From assembly GCA_029582155.1 (NCBI GenBank), contig CM055896.1:2343501-2407500 (forward strand): DNA of 64,000 nucleotides, given 5' to 3'. The notes beneath the pieces were generated by a model. That model was not told the DNA's origin and ran no database searches. It was given only the letters and a program-made list of their open reading frames with translations. The first letter of the stretch is position 1; each line of letters starts with the position of its first letter. The DNA is from Panopea generosa (lineage: Eukaryota > Mollusca > Bivalvia > Adapedonta > Hiatellidae). Of this stretch, positions 32,561-44,935 are shown piece by piece. Both the position numbers and the translations under genes were made by a program.

Positions 32561-34318
32561 CCTTATTGGTGTACGAAATAAATAGTTAATGATCACTGTT
32601 TATCTCTAAATTAATGTTGATTATATGTCTGTGGGTAAAGTACCATACGTTCACGGTAAGCAATGTATTAAAGTTACCAACACAATTTGTAACTTAAACG
32701 GCATTTTTCTTTTGTAACCTATTCGTTATTTTTTATATTATAAAAGAAAACTACAGAGGTTATATATAAGCTTTGATTACTTTTATTGGCGAAACTAGGC
32801 CACGGCTTCAATAAGTTTATGACAATAATAAAACAAATATAATTAAATTTTCTTTTAATTTTCAATTTTAAGCGGAGCAACAATTTAATTTTCCACCATG
32901 TGCTTATCAGAAATTAAAAGGAAGTTGGGTAGTGAATAGTTTCTACAAATTTTATATTTCAAAATTGAATAATGAATAGTTTCTTTAATAAATTGATTTT
33001 AATCTTTAAACGACCAAATCCTATTATTTTGGAGTAGAAAACATTGTAAATGAACACAGACAATATTTAAATCGTTGTAACTCAAAACATATTGTTAGAT
33101 CAAATAATTAGAAATATATTAATTGGTTAAATTAGCAACATGGTACTGTTTGTAAATTTGGCGAATCTCGATTGTTCACAAATATATCATCCTGTATATA
33201 TTACTCTAAAAATAAAATTGAAACATCAATTAAAACACTTGTTGATTTAACGGCGACATTCTTTATTTCACTCTATCTATTCATTTTACCAATAACAAAT
33301 AAAAAATAAACAATATGTACATACTTTCAATTGAAAATTCATAATGTAAACATTTCTACTTCAAGCAAAATATTACAGTTTGGATTTCACGAAAACTTGG
33401 ATGCGCGGAACCAATCATTGACAAGTAAAGAGCGCTTTGTGTCTTTTCTGCCAACTAAATATTTTATATTACCGAATATGGAATGAGGAATAAATTTCTC
33501 ATTTAAAAACAATTTAGATAAAACAATGAAAGTTGGTAAACGAAAATGCCCCATCATCCACTCACGCTATCATGTTCTTAATGGTCCAGACATTAGGTCC
33601 AGTAGATTGGTAAATAAATAATTGTGGAAGACGGAACATGATTAGAGGTTTCCGGGTCCTGTGTGATACATACATCAACCTGTAAATGGCCATTGTTAAT
33701 GTCATATTGTAATATAGAGCAGAGGTGCAATTCTTTCCAATTCTGACAGTGACTGGTTTCAACTTTCACGAACTATTGAACAACACAAATTATTTTACCA
33801 AAACAATCTAAACGATAATAGTTTAAAAAACACATGTCCCTGGGTGATTCTTTTGACATAAATTCTGAACCAATGCCAATACGTGTTGTACATACTGCAC
33901 ATTTGTAACAACGAAGGGCCACTTGAAGTATTTTATTAACTATATAATGTTATTCCTGTCTGGCACCATGCCTTGTAAAATGAATTCATTTGGTATATGT
34001 ACTGGTATTATTTGTTTAGTGCAGTTCTCTATAGGTAAGTATGGAAACATTGACAAATCAGAACATAGAGCAAAAAGAAAACAATACAATATGTGATCCG
34101 TATGGTTCACATGTATGCAGCATTTGGGGTCTCATATATCAAAATGTTCCATACCCTACAAGTTATGATATTGAAACACTTAAAAGAAATATGATGTGAC
34201 GGATGTAGGGAGCTTATAAAATGTATACATGTAAATTTATACCCCAAACCTCCCCGCCAAAAAAACAACAAAAAATACTGAAATGTTCTTATGCATTTGT
34301 CACGTCTACTAAACTCTC
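32561..34318. other. AT-rich noncoding stretch
   Basis: No repeat or gene recognised. The minus-strand frame 33562-33762 has no recognisable content. Confidence 0.45.
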
Positions 34319-34344
34319 TAATGGTGCTTACGTCAGCACCATTA
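34319..34344. repeat. perfect 10-bp hairpin
   Basis: TAATGGTGCT (34319-34328) and AGCACCATTA (34335-34344) with loop TACGTC. Confidence 0.85.
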
Positions 34345-36174
34345 CAATGTCTACTGGTACTTCATAACTATTCATTTATAAACAATAATTCTTATAATTA
34401 GAATTAAATAAATAGAAGTAAATCGATACATCTTATACTTTTAATTCACAAATGCAGATAGTTTCCAAATTGGTGCGTGTAAATGATCATCGACGTAAAC
34501 AAGGGATTAAACGGTCTGCGTCAATGATGAATCCCATAAAAATGGCTTCCATCCGTTAAATCGTCAGATTACCAAGCACAGAATTACTGCTCAACGATTT
34601 GCAGTATTAGGGGATGATTTAGAGCCAAGCACGTGAACGTTTTACAGGTGCAGAATGAGAGTGAACTGTGCTGAATGGGAGCGATATAAATAATAAGCAT
34701 AGGTCAATGTGTTAAATTATGAATGTAAGATACCTGTATGTTGTGGTATCTTTGTCAGTATTATTGTTTTATAATTGCATGATGTTTGACTTGGAGTAAA
34801 TGTATTTTTGTTCATTAAACAAAACATAGCTGTTGCAAAAAGTCATCTGGTTTGTAACAGCTCTGCACGACACAATGCAGATTAGTTGTGTGGTGTTTGT
34901 ACTTTATAGACTTATGTCCCATATCGTACATGTATACTGTTACCACAACCATCGACATTTTGGAAAAGCATTTTTGTATTATGTACAACAACTTTTAACT
35001 TAAAAGGCCACACGGCAATATTGAAATCGGTTTTTAATCATATCAATGCATCAAAAATAACTTTCATATATACATATAATATACATATGAAAAGAGTATT
35101 GCGATCAAGAACTTCATATTAAAACGTTTTAACTTTTCTCCCGCTAAGCTAAAAGTACACAATCTGAAAAATTTATAAAATGATCATTATTACTAATTTA
35201 AATTTTCCCTTTCATTGTTTAAAACTTAACAAAATATGTGTTACACTCAGTATCATACATAACCACGCATACACGAAACACGATGTCTTTAAACAATTGG
35301 GTGTGTGGGGAGGGGGGGGGGGGAGAGGAATAATAATTGTTCGTGTGTCCTTTTGAATTGAAGGATTATTATTTGATCATGGCATTACAAACTGTACATA
35401 CTAAGAGAGGACATTGATTGTGTAAGATAAGAGCTAGAGAGATGTGAAACAAGTCATAAACTCATGAAAAAATCGAAACTTTGAATTTATAACTGATACT
35501 CAGACATGCAATTCCTCCATACAGAAAATATGCAATGTGTATGCATGCCTCCTTAATTCGAGTCATTCATTGTGTCTTAGAGTTGGATACACTTATATAT
35601 TTTATAAGCTTTATGCACGATATATGTACAAAGCAAAATGTGTTATTACTTCAGGTTGTTACCATTGTAGGTAATACATATAATTCGGGACGTTTGTTAT
35701 AACAAATTGGTATTTTGTTTGGTAAGAGTCGCCGTGTAGTGGTAAGTAAAACAACAAGCTTAATTAATAAAAAACAATTTCACAAATATGTGTTTATTTT
35801 ATATGAGTTTTCTTTTGTTATTGCATATATTGGTTTCCAGCTTAAAAAAATAGAAGCTAAAATAAGCTAAAACATGAGAGATTTTTTATGACACTACTAA
35901 AATGAGGAATGAGAAAATATCGATTTTCAAAGATGCTATATATATATAACAGAATGCATACACTAGTTTCCCTCAATCATCGTACGATGTAACCATTATT
36001 GGCAATGAGTATTTTACGTAACGGATTTCTTTTGTTACTACCGAAATAATCCTCTCATTTGCAAATACTGCATCGATTTTAGGCACCTTTGAGACATGGC
36101 TTGCCTTTACACACTCTTTAGGTTATGTTATTTAAGGCTTCGTAAGATCATATGACATTGTGATTTTCAAACTT
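34345..36174. other. AT-rich noncoding stretch
   Basis: Contains a G-run at 35307-35323. A possible truncated tRNA-like head (GTCGCCGTGTAGTGGTAAG, about 35727) lacks a B box. No gene seen. Confidence 0.4.
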
Positions 36175-36955
36175 TTTTCTGAACAAAAGGTTCATAAAAA
36201 TAGTTGATAATCCTTTGATTTTAAAACGTAGAGTATGTTTTGTAGGTGGTTTTTTTTTACTAGTTTGAACATATTTTATTACTTATGTTACAGATAATAA
36301 GCATTAAAGAATAATACATATTTATATATAACATACGCATATGGATTGAACTACAAACTTTAACAATATTACTTATAGTTCTCTCCACGAAAATGTTTCG
36401 AAATGGTATAATTATACTATTCATAAGCAAAACATCATCCTTCTTTTATTAAACGCTATCATTTTTCGTTTTAAATATCATGTCGGATAGTAAATTGGAA
36501 TGTTATGCCGACATAGTCTATACATAACAAGAAGACAATACATTACCTAAAACATTAAATACTTCGTTTTATAATAACTATAGGAATGCCATTGATAGTA
36601 TATGAACTATTCTACAACATAAATGTGAAAATAAAATTATATGTCTTGAATATTTCAAATTATTAAATTCGTTAGAGAACCTATCTCTCATTGGAATATA
36701 TCATATAGAAATAATGACTTAATAGCTTCCATTTTGTAAAATTATAGCAAACCAGAATGATAAATTTAAAACAAACTCTTCAAAATGAGAGACGAAAAAC
36801 TAGATTTTAGATTGCTATGTTATTAAAGAATGATTAACATCTATCTGGTGCTTATTCTATTACACTTGGTAGGAAACCTATGTGTTCTCGGTAAGCGAAC
36901 CATTACAATGAACAAGACGAATAACACAATTCGAAACAGAAACGTGATATTGCTA
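36175..36955 (+). repeat. diverged repeat R2, copy 2
   Basis: Full-length counterpart of copy 1: ATCCTTTGATTTTAAAACGT, CGGATAGTAAATTGGA, GATTGCTATGTTATTAAAGA, TATCTGGTGCTTATTC and CACAATTCGAAACAGAAAC. Flanked on its right by the GC-richer patch at 36.95-37.62 kb, which is not seen next to the other copies. Confidence 0.75.
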
Positions 36956-37500
36956 TGCCGGTGTCACCATTCACCACATTAATAACGTTTTCATATAACC
37001 ATTTAGGATCTAACAACAGTCTACGATGTTTTAGGTTTCGAGATTATTGTCTAAAGAATTGCGCCGAACTATGCGTGCAAACATTCTACGAGCAATTTGC
37101 TGGCTCGCTTTATCGATGGTGTATTGTTGATGCAACTTATTAACATATTATTATCGACGTACCTAAATCCCAATTGTATTTAAATATATTAATAAGTCGA
37201 TGATTTAATCTAATAACGTCTATGTTTTGTAGTATCTTGAATATAAATTGCTATTTCCAAGCTCGCGATTGCCCGCTCACCATGTTGCTGCCACGTTTCC
37301 ATGCAGAGGTCATAAGACTCTCTCCCAGTATAAATACTGAGACGCGGCGTCCAAATAAGACATTCCGTCAGTTTATCAAAGCTGGAGCCTTCGGACTAGA
37401 TTGCTAACCCAAATCATGAATCATTTTTATATACTATTTTATTATATAACTAGATCTGATAATGACCAGAATAACTTAGTTAACTAGACATCTCTTTTGT
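36956..37500. other. GC-richer patch with short open frames and a TATA-like word
   Basis: 37000-37140 and 37255-37405 are visibly richer in G+C than their surroundings and open in more than one frame (plus 36955-37143 and 37222-37407; a minus frame over about 37240-37380 is also open). TATAAATA occurs at 37329-37336, with an initiator-like TCAGTT 39 bases on, farther than usual. No domain recognised. It could be a degraded exon, a promoter, or an unrecognised repeat. Confidence 0.3.
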
Positions 37501-37501
37501 T

Positions 37502-37612
37502 ACCGGGACCGGTCTTTACCGAATCCGGCATCGCGTTATTTACCGATATCGGTCTTCGCCGAATCCGGCACAGTAGTATTTCACCGAGATCGGTACTTCT
37601 ACCGGATTTGGT
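37502..37612. repeat. short array of ACCG...CGGT palindromes (40-bp period)
   Basis: ACCGGGACCGGT (37502-37513), ACCGATATCGGT (37542-37553, perfect palindrome) and ACCGAGATCGGT (37583-37594) are spaced 40 and 41 bp. Between them GAATCCGGCA occurs at 37521 and 37561. In the third interval the equivalent word is inverted (ACCGGATTTGGT). It resembles a binding-site array or the core of a small tandem repeat. Confidence 0.7.
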
Positions 37613-38384
37613 AAAATGACTAGATTCGTTTAGCTTATATACTATTTAGACTATTAATGGGAAATATCAGTCTTAAACCCAAGTAGGACATGGCAACTTT
37701 GTTTAAAATACCCTAACAAATATAGTAGATTATATCAATAATATATTAAAACATATAATAAACATTCATATATTTGTGTTCACTGACTATTCCAACAATA
37801 ATTCATTTGTTCAACCCGAATATTGAACCGAACCAAGATTAAGTATGTATTCATCAGGTCCTGTAAATGACACAGGGCCGGTGTTACAATATATCATAAA
37901 ATATTCAAATGCTTATTTTCCTCACAAAATGATACCAGTTATCATTAAATTTACCATATGAAACTTGAACAAAACAAACACAAAACATTAAATAGTGTGC
38001 AATGGTTTTCATTTTAACACGAATGTAAATACGAAAGATTCATTATCTATTTTCATCGAAATTCTAAGACTTTGAGCTACATATTTATTCTGCAGAAAAA
38101 GAAACTGAATCATTTAATATTGAACAATGCACTAAAAACACTTGTATTCAATATTCCTGAATCAGTGGATAGCTTGTTTTTGTGAAAATAAATGATACTT
38201 TTAGATGATGCTATTAAACTCAAACAAGTTAAACTAATCTAGGCACTATTTAGATGTGTATTTAACATCTCTTACAATGGTCTAGACAACAAGACAAATA
38301 AGTAGGTAGTAAATAAGGATTCACATTTTGTTTTCATATTTTATGAAACTGGAATCAGGCATCGAAATTAATGTTGCAAATAAA
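37613..38384. other. AT-rich noncoding stretch
   Basis: Nothing recognised. Confidence 0.45.
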
Positions 38385-38960
38385 ATGTTATGATATACTT
38401 ATATTATTCATAACTATAAATTCACATTCTGTTTTTTTACAAAACACATTATCCGTATTTTATCAAACGCTATTTTTTCTCGTTTGAAATATATCGGGTA
38501 GTAAATTAGAATGAATTGTCGACATGGGCTATACATAACATTATAATAATGAATTATATAATACTTAAACTATATTTATAGTTATTGTATGAATTGGATT
38601 GATAGTATTCAAATAAATTAATGGGAAAATAAAATTATTTGTCTTAAATATATCAAATTTATTTCATTTGTTACAAACCCGATCTCTCATTGGGATTTAT
38701 AATATATAAAAAAATACTAAATAGCTTTTATTTTGTAAAATAATAGCACACTGGTATGATAAATTCAAAGTAAATTCTACCAAATGATATACGAAATACT
38801 CGATTTTAGATTGCTTTTTTATAGCCGAGGATGATTAAAATCTATTTTATGCTAAGTATGTTACAGTTGGTAGTAGAGTTTTCTCTGTAAGCGAATTCAT
38901 TGCAATAAACAAGACCAACTACACAATTCGGAATTCAAAATGTCACTCTTGTATTGTATC
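38385..38960 (+). repeat. diverged repeat R2, copy 3
   Basis: Matches the second part of copies 1 and 2: TACAAAACACATTATCC, CGGGTAGTAAATTAGAATG, TCTCATTGGGATTTATAAT, GATTTTAGATTGCTTTTTTA and AACAAGACCAACTACACAAT. The left about 200 bases of the unit are missing. Confidence 0.75.
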
Positions 38961-39611
38961 ATTTCTTATATAAAAATGAAAATTGAACGTTGTTAGATGG
39001 ACTTTTTTTAACATATTTCAACCAACAAAACAAACAACAAATTTCTGAAATAACATGTGATATATCGTTTTTTATTTTCATTTGTTAGTACTAAAAGTCT
39101 TTTATACTCATAGTTTTCTCTCTGAAGTAATGCTGATCATATAACCATATATAATTTATATATTACTTTATATTATTCCCGTTATTATGCGCTGTTTTAA
39201 GATCACTTATTTCTTGCATACCGGACAAGGATTTCCGCGTATTTTTACCGGGTATGAAATTTCTATCCTATACCCTAACCACGCGCTGATGTTGGAACAA
39301 TTGATGACGTTACGTATTAAAACACATGACGTAATATATTTAATTTGACGTATTGAAAGCAATCGTGGTAAAATGTTATGATAATTATGAATTGAAATAA
39401 ATATATAATGTGTTTGGTATGCAAGGAAAAAATAAATCTTACATGACTTTTTCGATTCAGATTGGTATAACTGTTTTCGCGGGAACTCGGCAGAGCCTCG
39501 TACCTTCCAATATAGTTCTCCCTATGGACGGAATTTCTTTCCAAACCTCCAACCCATGTAAGATACTTATATTTGCATCACTACGACCATAAGTTGGAGT
39601 CCAAAACTTTA
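38961..39611. other. noncoding stretch with a CRE half-site cluster
   Basis: TGACGT occurs in the same orientation at 39305, 39327 and 39346. No gene adjoins. Frames at 39317-39783 overlap on both strands and partly cover the SINE fragment, so none is supported. Confidence 0.4.
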
Positions 39612-39745
39612 TGTGAAAAAGTTTTCCATTTATTTGTGGAAGTATGGTGGTTATACTCAGATTCGTTCTGTGGTCTTCCTCTACCAATAAAACTGGATAT
39701 GCCATATATAACCTAAAATATGTTGCGATTAGCTTTAAACCTAAT
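39612..39745 (+). mobile_element. family 3 SINE, body and tail
   Basis: GTGGTTATACTCAGATTCG, TGTGGTCTTCCTCTACCAAT and AAAACTGGATATGCCATATA follow the family order. The tRNA head is missing. Confidence 0.7.
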
Positions 39746-42569
39746 ACTAAGCATATCAGAGGACGGGCATGTGTGTTATGCACATTTCATAAGAACTAAC
39801 GAACAAAAGTGACATTTCAGAGAAAGTAAGTTCCAAATTGCAACATAAAAATTACACACATAAAAGTATGAAATTGCCATTTGAGTAAATGAAATTTCCA
39901 TCATGCAATTAACACACATGGAAGGATGCTAAAAAATGTCATTCAAGTGAATGGAATTTGTAATAACCAAGTGGAAAATGCAATAAAACAATCTGCCTGA
40001 TGGCAGATAATACTCTCCGTACTAGAAAATTCAATTATATCGCTAAAACAATACTATATTTAATATGTGTTGTTATTTTTTAACAACACGCTTTCACTAT
40101 ATACCTGTCAACAGAACATTGCCTATTTTCGATTAATTATAGTATTATATGTTTTTGTCTGTTTCATTTTGCATGTGTAAGATTACCGAATCGCTTACAA
40201 ATCTGAGAGAAGGCAGAGCTATATTTCCGACCCTGATGATGATATCTATCTAAACATATGCAAACTATCCGCCGCACAGTAAGCAAATATGACTACATAA
40301 CAGCTGATATTAAATTCACTGATATCCAGTATCCTCGTAACGGTTATTTGTTTCATTATTTGTTTTATTAATTGTTTCAATAATCAGCTTACTCCGCAGC
40401 AGGGGTTGTTTTTTGTCAAATGATGAATTATTTTGAGGCTATTTACGAAGGTCAAATTATTTGCGCACATGATTGAGAATCCAAATTTGGAACGTTTCAA
40501 ATTTGCTAGTTTTGTTTATATACATTTTCCACGATATTCTGCTTCTAACCTTTAACTACATGTTTTAATTTCCTTTTATTTCTTGTCGACTAAATTGGTC
40601 TGTGGGAAACACTTTTGTCAACGAATAGCATTCACGATCGGTAAACCAGGATCGTTCAATGGTACAAGATTCCGTGATCTTTTTCCTTGTTGGTTTGTCA
40701 AAATAACGTTATTAAAATATGTTATAAGTGTGGCGTTTAAAATCGCTAAATGGAAGAAATTAACCGAAAAAATAGCAACAAATAGTTTTGTTGTAATTTA
40801 ATACAATTTTTTTAATAAGTTTTTACGTGAGAAACATTAACAAGTAATCCGGCTCCAGGGGTGCTGCATTACCCTATTAAGACATAACGTCGTTTATTAA
40901 CAATCGCTGCTAACAATCTGTAATAATCTTCACTAACTATCGCCAAGAACTGCCGCCAGCAATAAAGTATATAAAACATGTATCCAACAAATAGCACCAT
41001 TCACGAAGCTTATAATCAGTTGTTACAATTTACGCTGTCAAATAAAAATCAAATACACATAAGCCTTAAACTTATTTATTGTATTTAGACCAACACCTTC
41101 TATTCCCTCTGTCAGATAACTACAATGTGCAATCAAGTCAGAAATTGACATCTGTAACTGGTTGAACCATAAGGAGGTTGGTTGTGTGACCGATACTCTG
41201 TCGTGTTATTTCAACATTTAAAAATGATATTGGTAGCATACTACCAGGCCCGCTGTAACCACGCTAAGGCACACTGAGGTAACAAAACGATGTAATTTGC
41301 CTTTTTAGTATCAAAATAACATAATACTATATTTATACATTTAAAACAAATTATCAAGGATACCATTAATGGGCAAAACGATATACCTTAATCAAAGGTA
41401 AAGTCATTGTGAATTGAAAACCTAATTCTCCAAATCTAAACATATATCAACCTCCAAACCTTATCAGACCTTCCAAATAAATGCCAAAACACATAGAGAA
41501 ATGTTTTGTTTTCCTCCACTCCACTACAAATACTTCCGTATAAATTTACCTCTACGGCCTAACTGCATTCAGACGATACATGTAATTCTAGCTAAGAGTA
41601 CAGTGAACACAAAATGTCTAGAAATACATTTATATAATATTCGCATTGTTGTTATTATGTTTATGGTTAACACATTGTTTTATGTTGTTGTTAAGCTTTT
41701 CATAATGAGGTTTCCTGTCAACACTTGTAATATAGATGTATAATATAATAATGCCAAATAGCATTTTGTCTGCATTCTTGAGACAAGAGAGTCGTTAATG
41801 TCATAGAACTAATGATTCACATCACGGCCGACTTCAATTCATTTTTATTAAGTTTCTGCCACCGAAGATAAATAAAATTTCAGCCGGGATTATTCAAAAG
41901 CATATTCACACAAAAAATCACATCAAGTTTTAAGATATATTTGGAAAGAAAAAAAATGTGTTTTATTTCACCAAAGTTTTACATTGCAATTATCAAAATG
42001 ATCTATATATGTGATTTGTAAAAAGTATTTAAGCTTTTTTAAATAAAAAGAATAAAGACTTTTTAAATAATAAGTTTCAATTATTGTTCAAATAATGAAT
42101 ACTTTATGTTTTTACTCTACAATTGTGTTTACAAAAGCTCAAAAGCGTTGATCCGAAACTTTAGCCGCGAAAATTAAGCATTACATAAAGGAACATGTTG
42201 ATCTTCTTACCAAAAATAACTTAACACAAATATGTACATTATACTAATCAGCAAAATAATAAACTGTTTCATTCATAAAAATGGTTCAATGAATAAAGCA
42301 ACGCTAGCACAATCTAATCCAATTGCTTCATATCACCTCCGATTTTATTAAGTTGACATGTTTGCCAAAAAAACAATCAAAAGCAATCAACAAATATTCG
42401 CAAAGAGGAGTGCTTGGATAATATATTTCTTTGGGATTTGTCTTCATTATAATATATTTTGAATTTAAAGGAAGTATATCTGGATTTTTTATGTTGCCAT
42501 ATAATATCTTTTTTACATATTACATATACAATAATAAGATATTGGAAATAGATTTTATAACTTGGTCTT
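39746..42569. other. AT-rich noncoding stretch
   Basis: No gene or repeat recognised. Frames of 72-80 codons at 40583 and 41501 (plus) show no domain or codon pattern suggesting a gene. Confidence 0.45.
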
Positions 42570-42594
42570 CGCATCCAGGTTAGACTAAAATAGA

Positions 42595-43419
42595 TTATCC
42601 GCTTCAAATCGAAATGTTAGTTGTGACTTATCAAATGAGTTACGTGATAACATTTTGATTTCGATTTGATCATGGAAGTTTACATATTGTAGAAATGGTT
42701 CTTCTTAGAAATGAAGTAAAGGTGAAGGTCGTCAAACATTATATAAATGCTTTCTATTTTTGAATGGAAATTTCGATTAAAGTTTAACACACAGAAAAAA
42801 ATCGTTTATATCACGTTATAGTTGATTTAATAAAACAAACCATTCGGATTTTATGTATTACAATAAATGTATCGTCAATGCTGATTAACTCCATTTTTTC
42901 AACATTTATTGCACAGAACAATATTAACATGTAAAGGCAACGAAATAAATGACCTACGTTTCAAGGAAAATATCGAGAAAACTTGATTACTAGTATAATA
43001 TTCAACTCTATAATTCATATTCTAAGTTTAAAAACAAATTCTTCTCTTAAATCTGCAGTAATCGAATGTTATGGCATACAACTGACGCTGAATTTCAATA
43101 AAGACTTGTAACCGTTTCCTAGCAGGAGATAATAGAATTTGCTCATTTTATTGAAATATATATTTTGTCTACTCAGAAGGTGAATTAATTAATATAGGTT
43201 AAGTATCTCGACTTATTTTTTCCTTTTCCCTTAAAACATGTTTTCTCGGAGATATCCATTATCTACATAGATCATAACCCTAAATGTTCAGACGAGAAGC
43301 GCAAAATACGAGAATCGTACTGGGTCCGCAGATTAAATACTATTCAACCTTTTGGCCTCAACAAAGTGGACGATGTACGTGTTGCTATACACAAATAAAA
43401 TTTGTCTTCAACAAACGTT
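42595..43419. other. AT-rich noncoding stretch
   Basis: Nothing recognised. The 25-base word shared inverted with 6056-6080 ends just before it. Confidence 0.45.
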
Positions 43420-43915
43420 TTTGCTTTATTCCATCAATATAAATTTGGTTTAGTATTGAGTTTATAATAAATTTCGGTGTTTATATGTATATTAAACGCA
43501 AAAGAATTTTGGAATTGCTTTGCTATTCGATTTTACCGACGCTATTTTAACCGCTCTGCGCAAACACAAATGATTCTATGTAATGTGGAGCACAGCAATA
43601 TTAGATAGGTGCTATCAGTTATTGTTCATACCGTTTATGAAACAACAAACTGATAAGGAAAATTGCTTTAATATTATATATTAATAGTGTTTATAGTTAC
43701 ACAATATATAGCAATTACAACTGATGGTTTATTCCATTTATATACAGTTTTGATCTAATATTCAGTTAATAATAAATGTCGCCGTACAAAACCGTCTACA
43801 CGCAATATGTCTGCGACTCTATTTTTAACCGCTCTTCGCGATTCTGTAACAAGACTCATTCCTGTAAACGCTACCTCTGTGTTATGTAGGTCACAATAAT
43901 TTTAACTACTTGTTG
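43420..43915. repeat. diverged tandem duplication, about 305 bp
   Basis: 43425-43640 and 43728-43915 share TTTATTCCAT, TATAAATTTGGTTTAG / TATACAGTTTTGATCT, TAATAAATTTCG / TAATAAATGTCG and TTTTAACCGCTCTGCG / TTTTAACCGCTCTTCG. Old, with many substitutions. Confidence 0.55.
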
Positions 43916-44103
43916 CTAATATGTGCTGCTACCTTTTTTAAAAACAAATTTATGGGATACTACCGTCATATGGGTTATGGGCGCGTGGTTGCGCGCATTT
44001 GTAGTTTATATAGTTAAAAGTTTTAGTTTGTAATATGTTACAGTAGGTGACTCAGTCTGTCTTGTTAATTCTTGTGGTGTTTTATTGTTCTTTTATTTTA
44101 TTT

Positions 44104-44186
44104 TTGATGAAGGCGTAAAACCGAAAGCTAGATAAGGATATCTCGTTATAATTACTAGCACTGTGAAATTGTAATTCTTTCTACCG
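44104..44186 (+). other. retroelement-end motif with hammerhead-like core, copy 2
   Basis: TTGATGA (44104-44110), GGC/ACC arm (44112-44114 with 44120-44122, one pair lost), GAAA (44123-44126), then GCTAG (44127-44131) pairing perfectly with CTAGC (44155-44159). ACTGTGAAATTGTAATTC follows. The last stem is longer than in the 5.2 kb copy, and the following base is again A. Confidence 0.4.
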
Positions 44187-44188
44187 TG

Positions 44189-44214
44189 TATATATATATA
44201 AATATATATATATA
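44189..44214. repeat. (TA)n microsatellite
   Basis: TA run with an AAA interruption, directly after the retroelement-end motif. Confidence 0.9.
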
Positions 44215-44364
44215 TGCTTAAGACGTCATACAAGACGCAGCTGAAATTGCGCTACGTTTGAGTTTGTTAATTTTTTATTGTAACGCTCTCTTCACAGAAG
44301 GCCTGGTCTACAATATTACGTGCCCCGTTTTTTCGCCCATAGGTTACTGACGGACTCCCTACAC

Positions 44365-44640
44365 AATTGAATGTTGTTCTTTTTTTTTTGTAAAAATAAG
44401 GTCTAGGATTTCCATGGTAAAAATATAATTTCAACATAGATTATTTTTAAAGAATTATTATTTTTTCACAACGGTAATGTATACTAACATAAAAATGCAC
44501 AATAACTGGTAGGTTGACCAGCTTGTCTTGTTTAACGAGGGTACAGTTACACTCTGAGATTTTCTGAAAAAAAAGAAGTCCTCAAATGCTCATAAATACA
44601 TGCATATGCTAAAATCCTATAAGGGTCACTTTTTTAACAC
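44365..44640 (+). repeat. dispersed repeat R3, copy 2
   Basis: Aligns with 9685-9960: TTGAATGTTGTTCT, AAGGTCTAGGATT, CACAATAACTGGTAGGTTGA and AAAAAAAAGAAGTCC. Confidence 0.5.
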
Positions 44641-44744
44641 CAGTGAAGTCTTATTGTAGAATATGCTATGCCAATTTTTGCTCTACACATCTACAAATTT
44701 AAAAATTAATAAAAAATCTACATTGCATCTAAGGCGCATCTTAA

Positions 44745-44935
44745 GATCAGTTCCATTCGTGTCCAGGTCGCTCAAACAAACGTTATGTGAGAATGTTTGC
44801 CAGCTGCTTGCAGAAGGACAGTCGTTCTACTCAGATTCATTCTGAATTCTTCCTACATCATTAAAACTGGACATGTCGTATATGATATGAAATTTGTTGA
44901 ACATGTCGTTAAAGGGAATATATCAGGATTTGTTT
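44745..44935 (+). mobile_element. family 3 SINE, body and tail
   Basis: TTTGCCAGCTGCTTGCAGAA, TCTACTCAGATTCATTCTG and AAACTGGACATGTCGTATAT, then GTTGAACATGTCGTTAAAG, follow the family order. Only the end of the head (GTCGCTCAAACAAACGT) may remain. The 118-codon frame 44797-45153 starts inside this SINE and is not a gene. Confidence 0.7.

Noticed and set aside
37329..37373. Histone-type or other TATA promoter
   Set aside because: The TATA word lies about 41 bases from the nearest initiator-like site, and no coding sequence follows.
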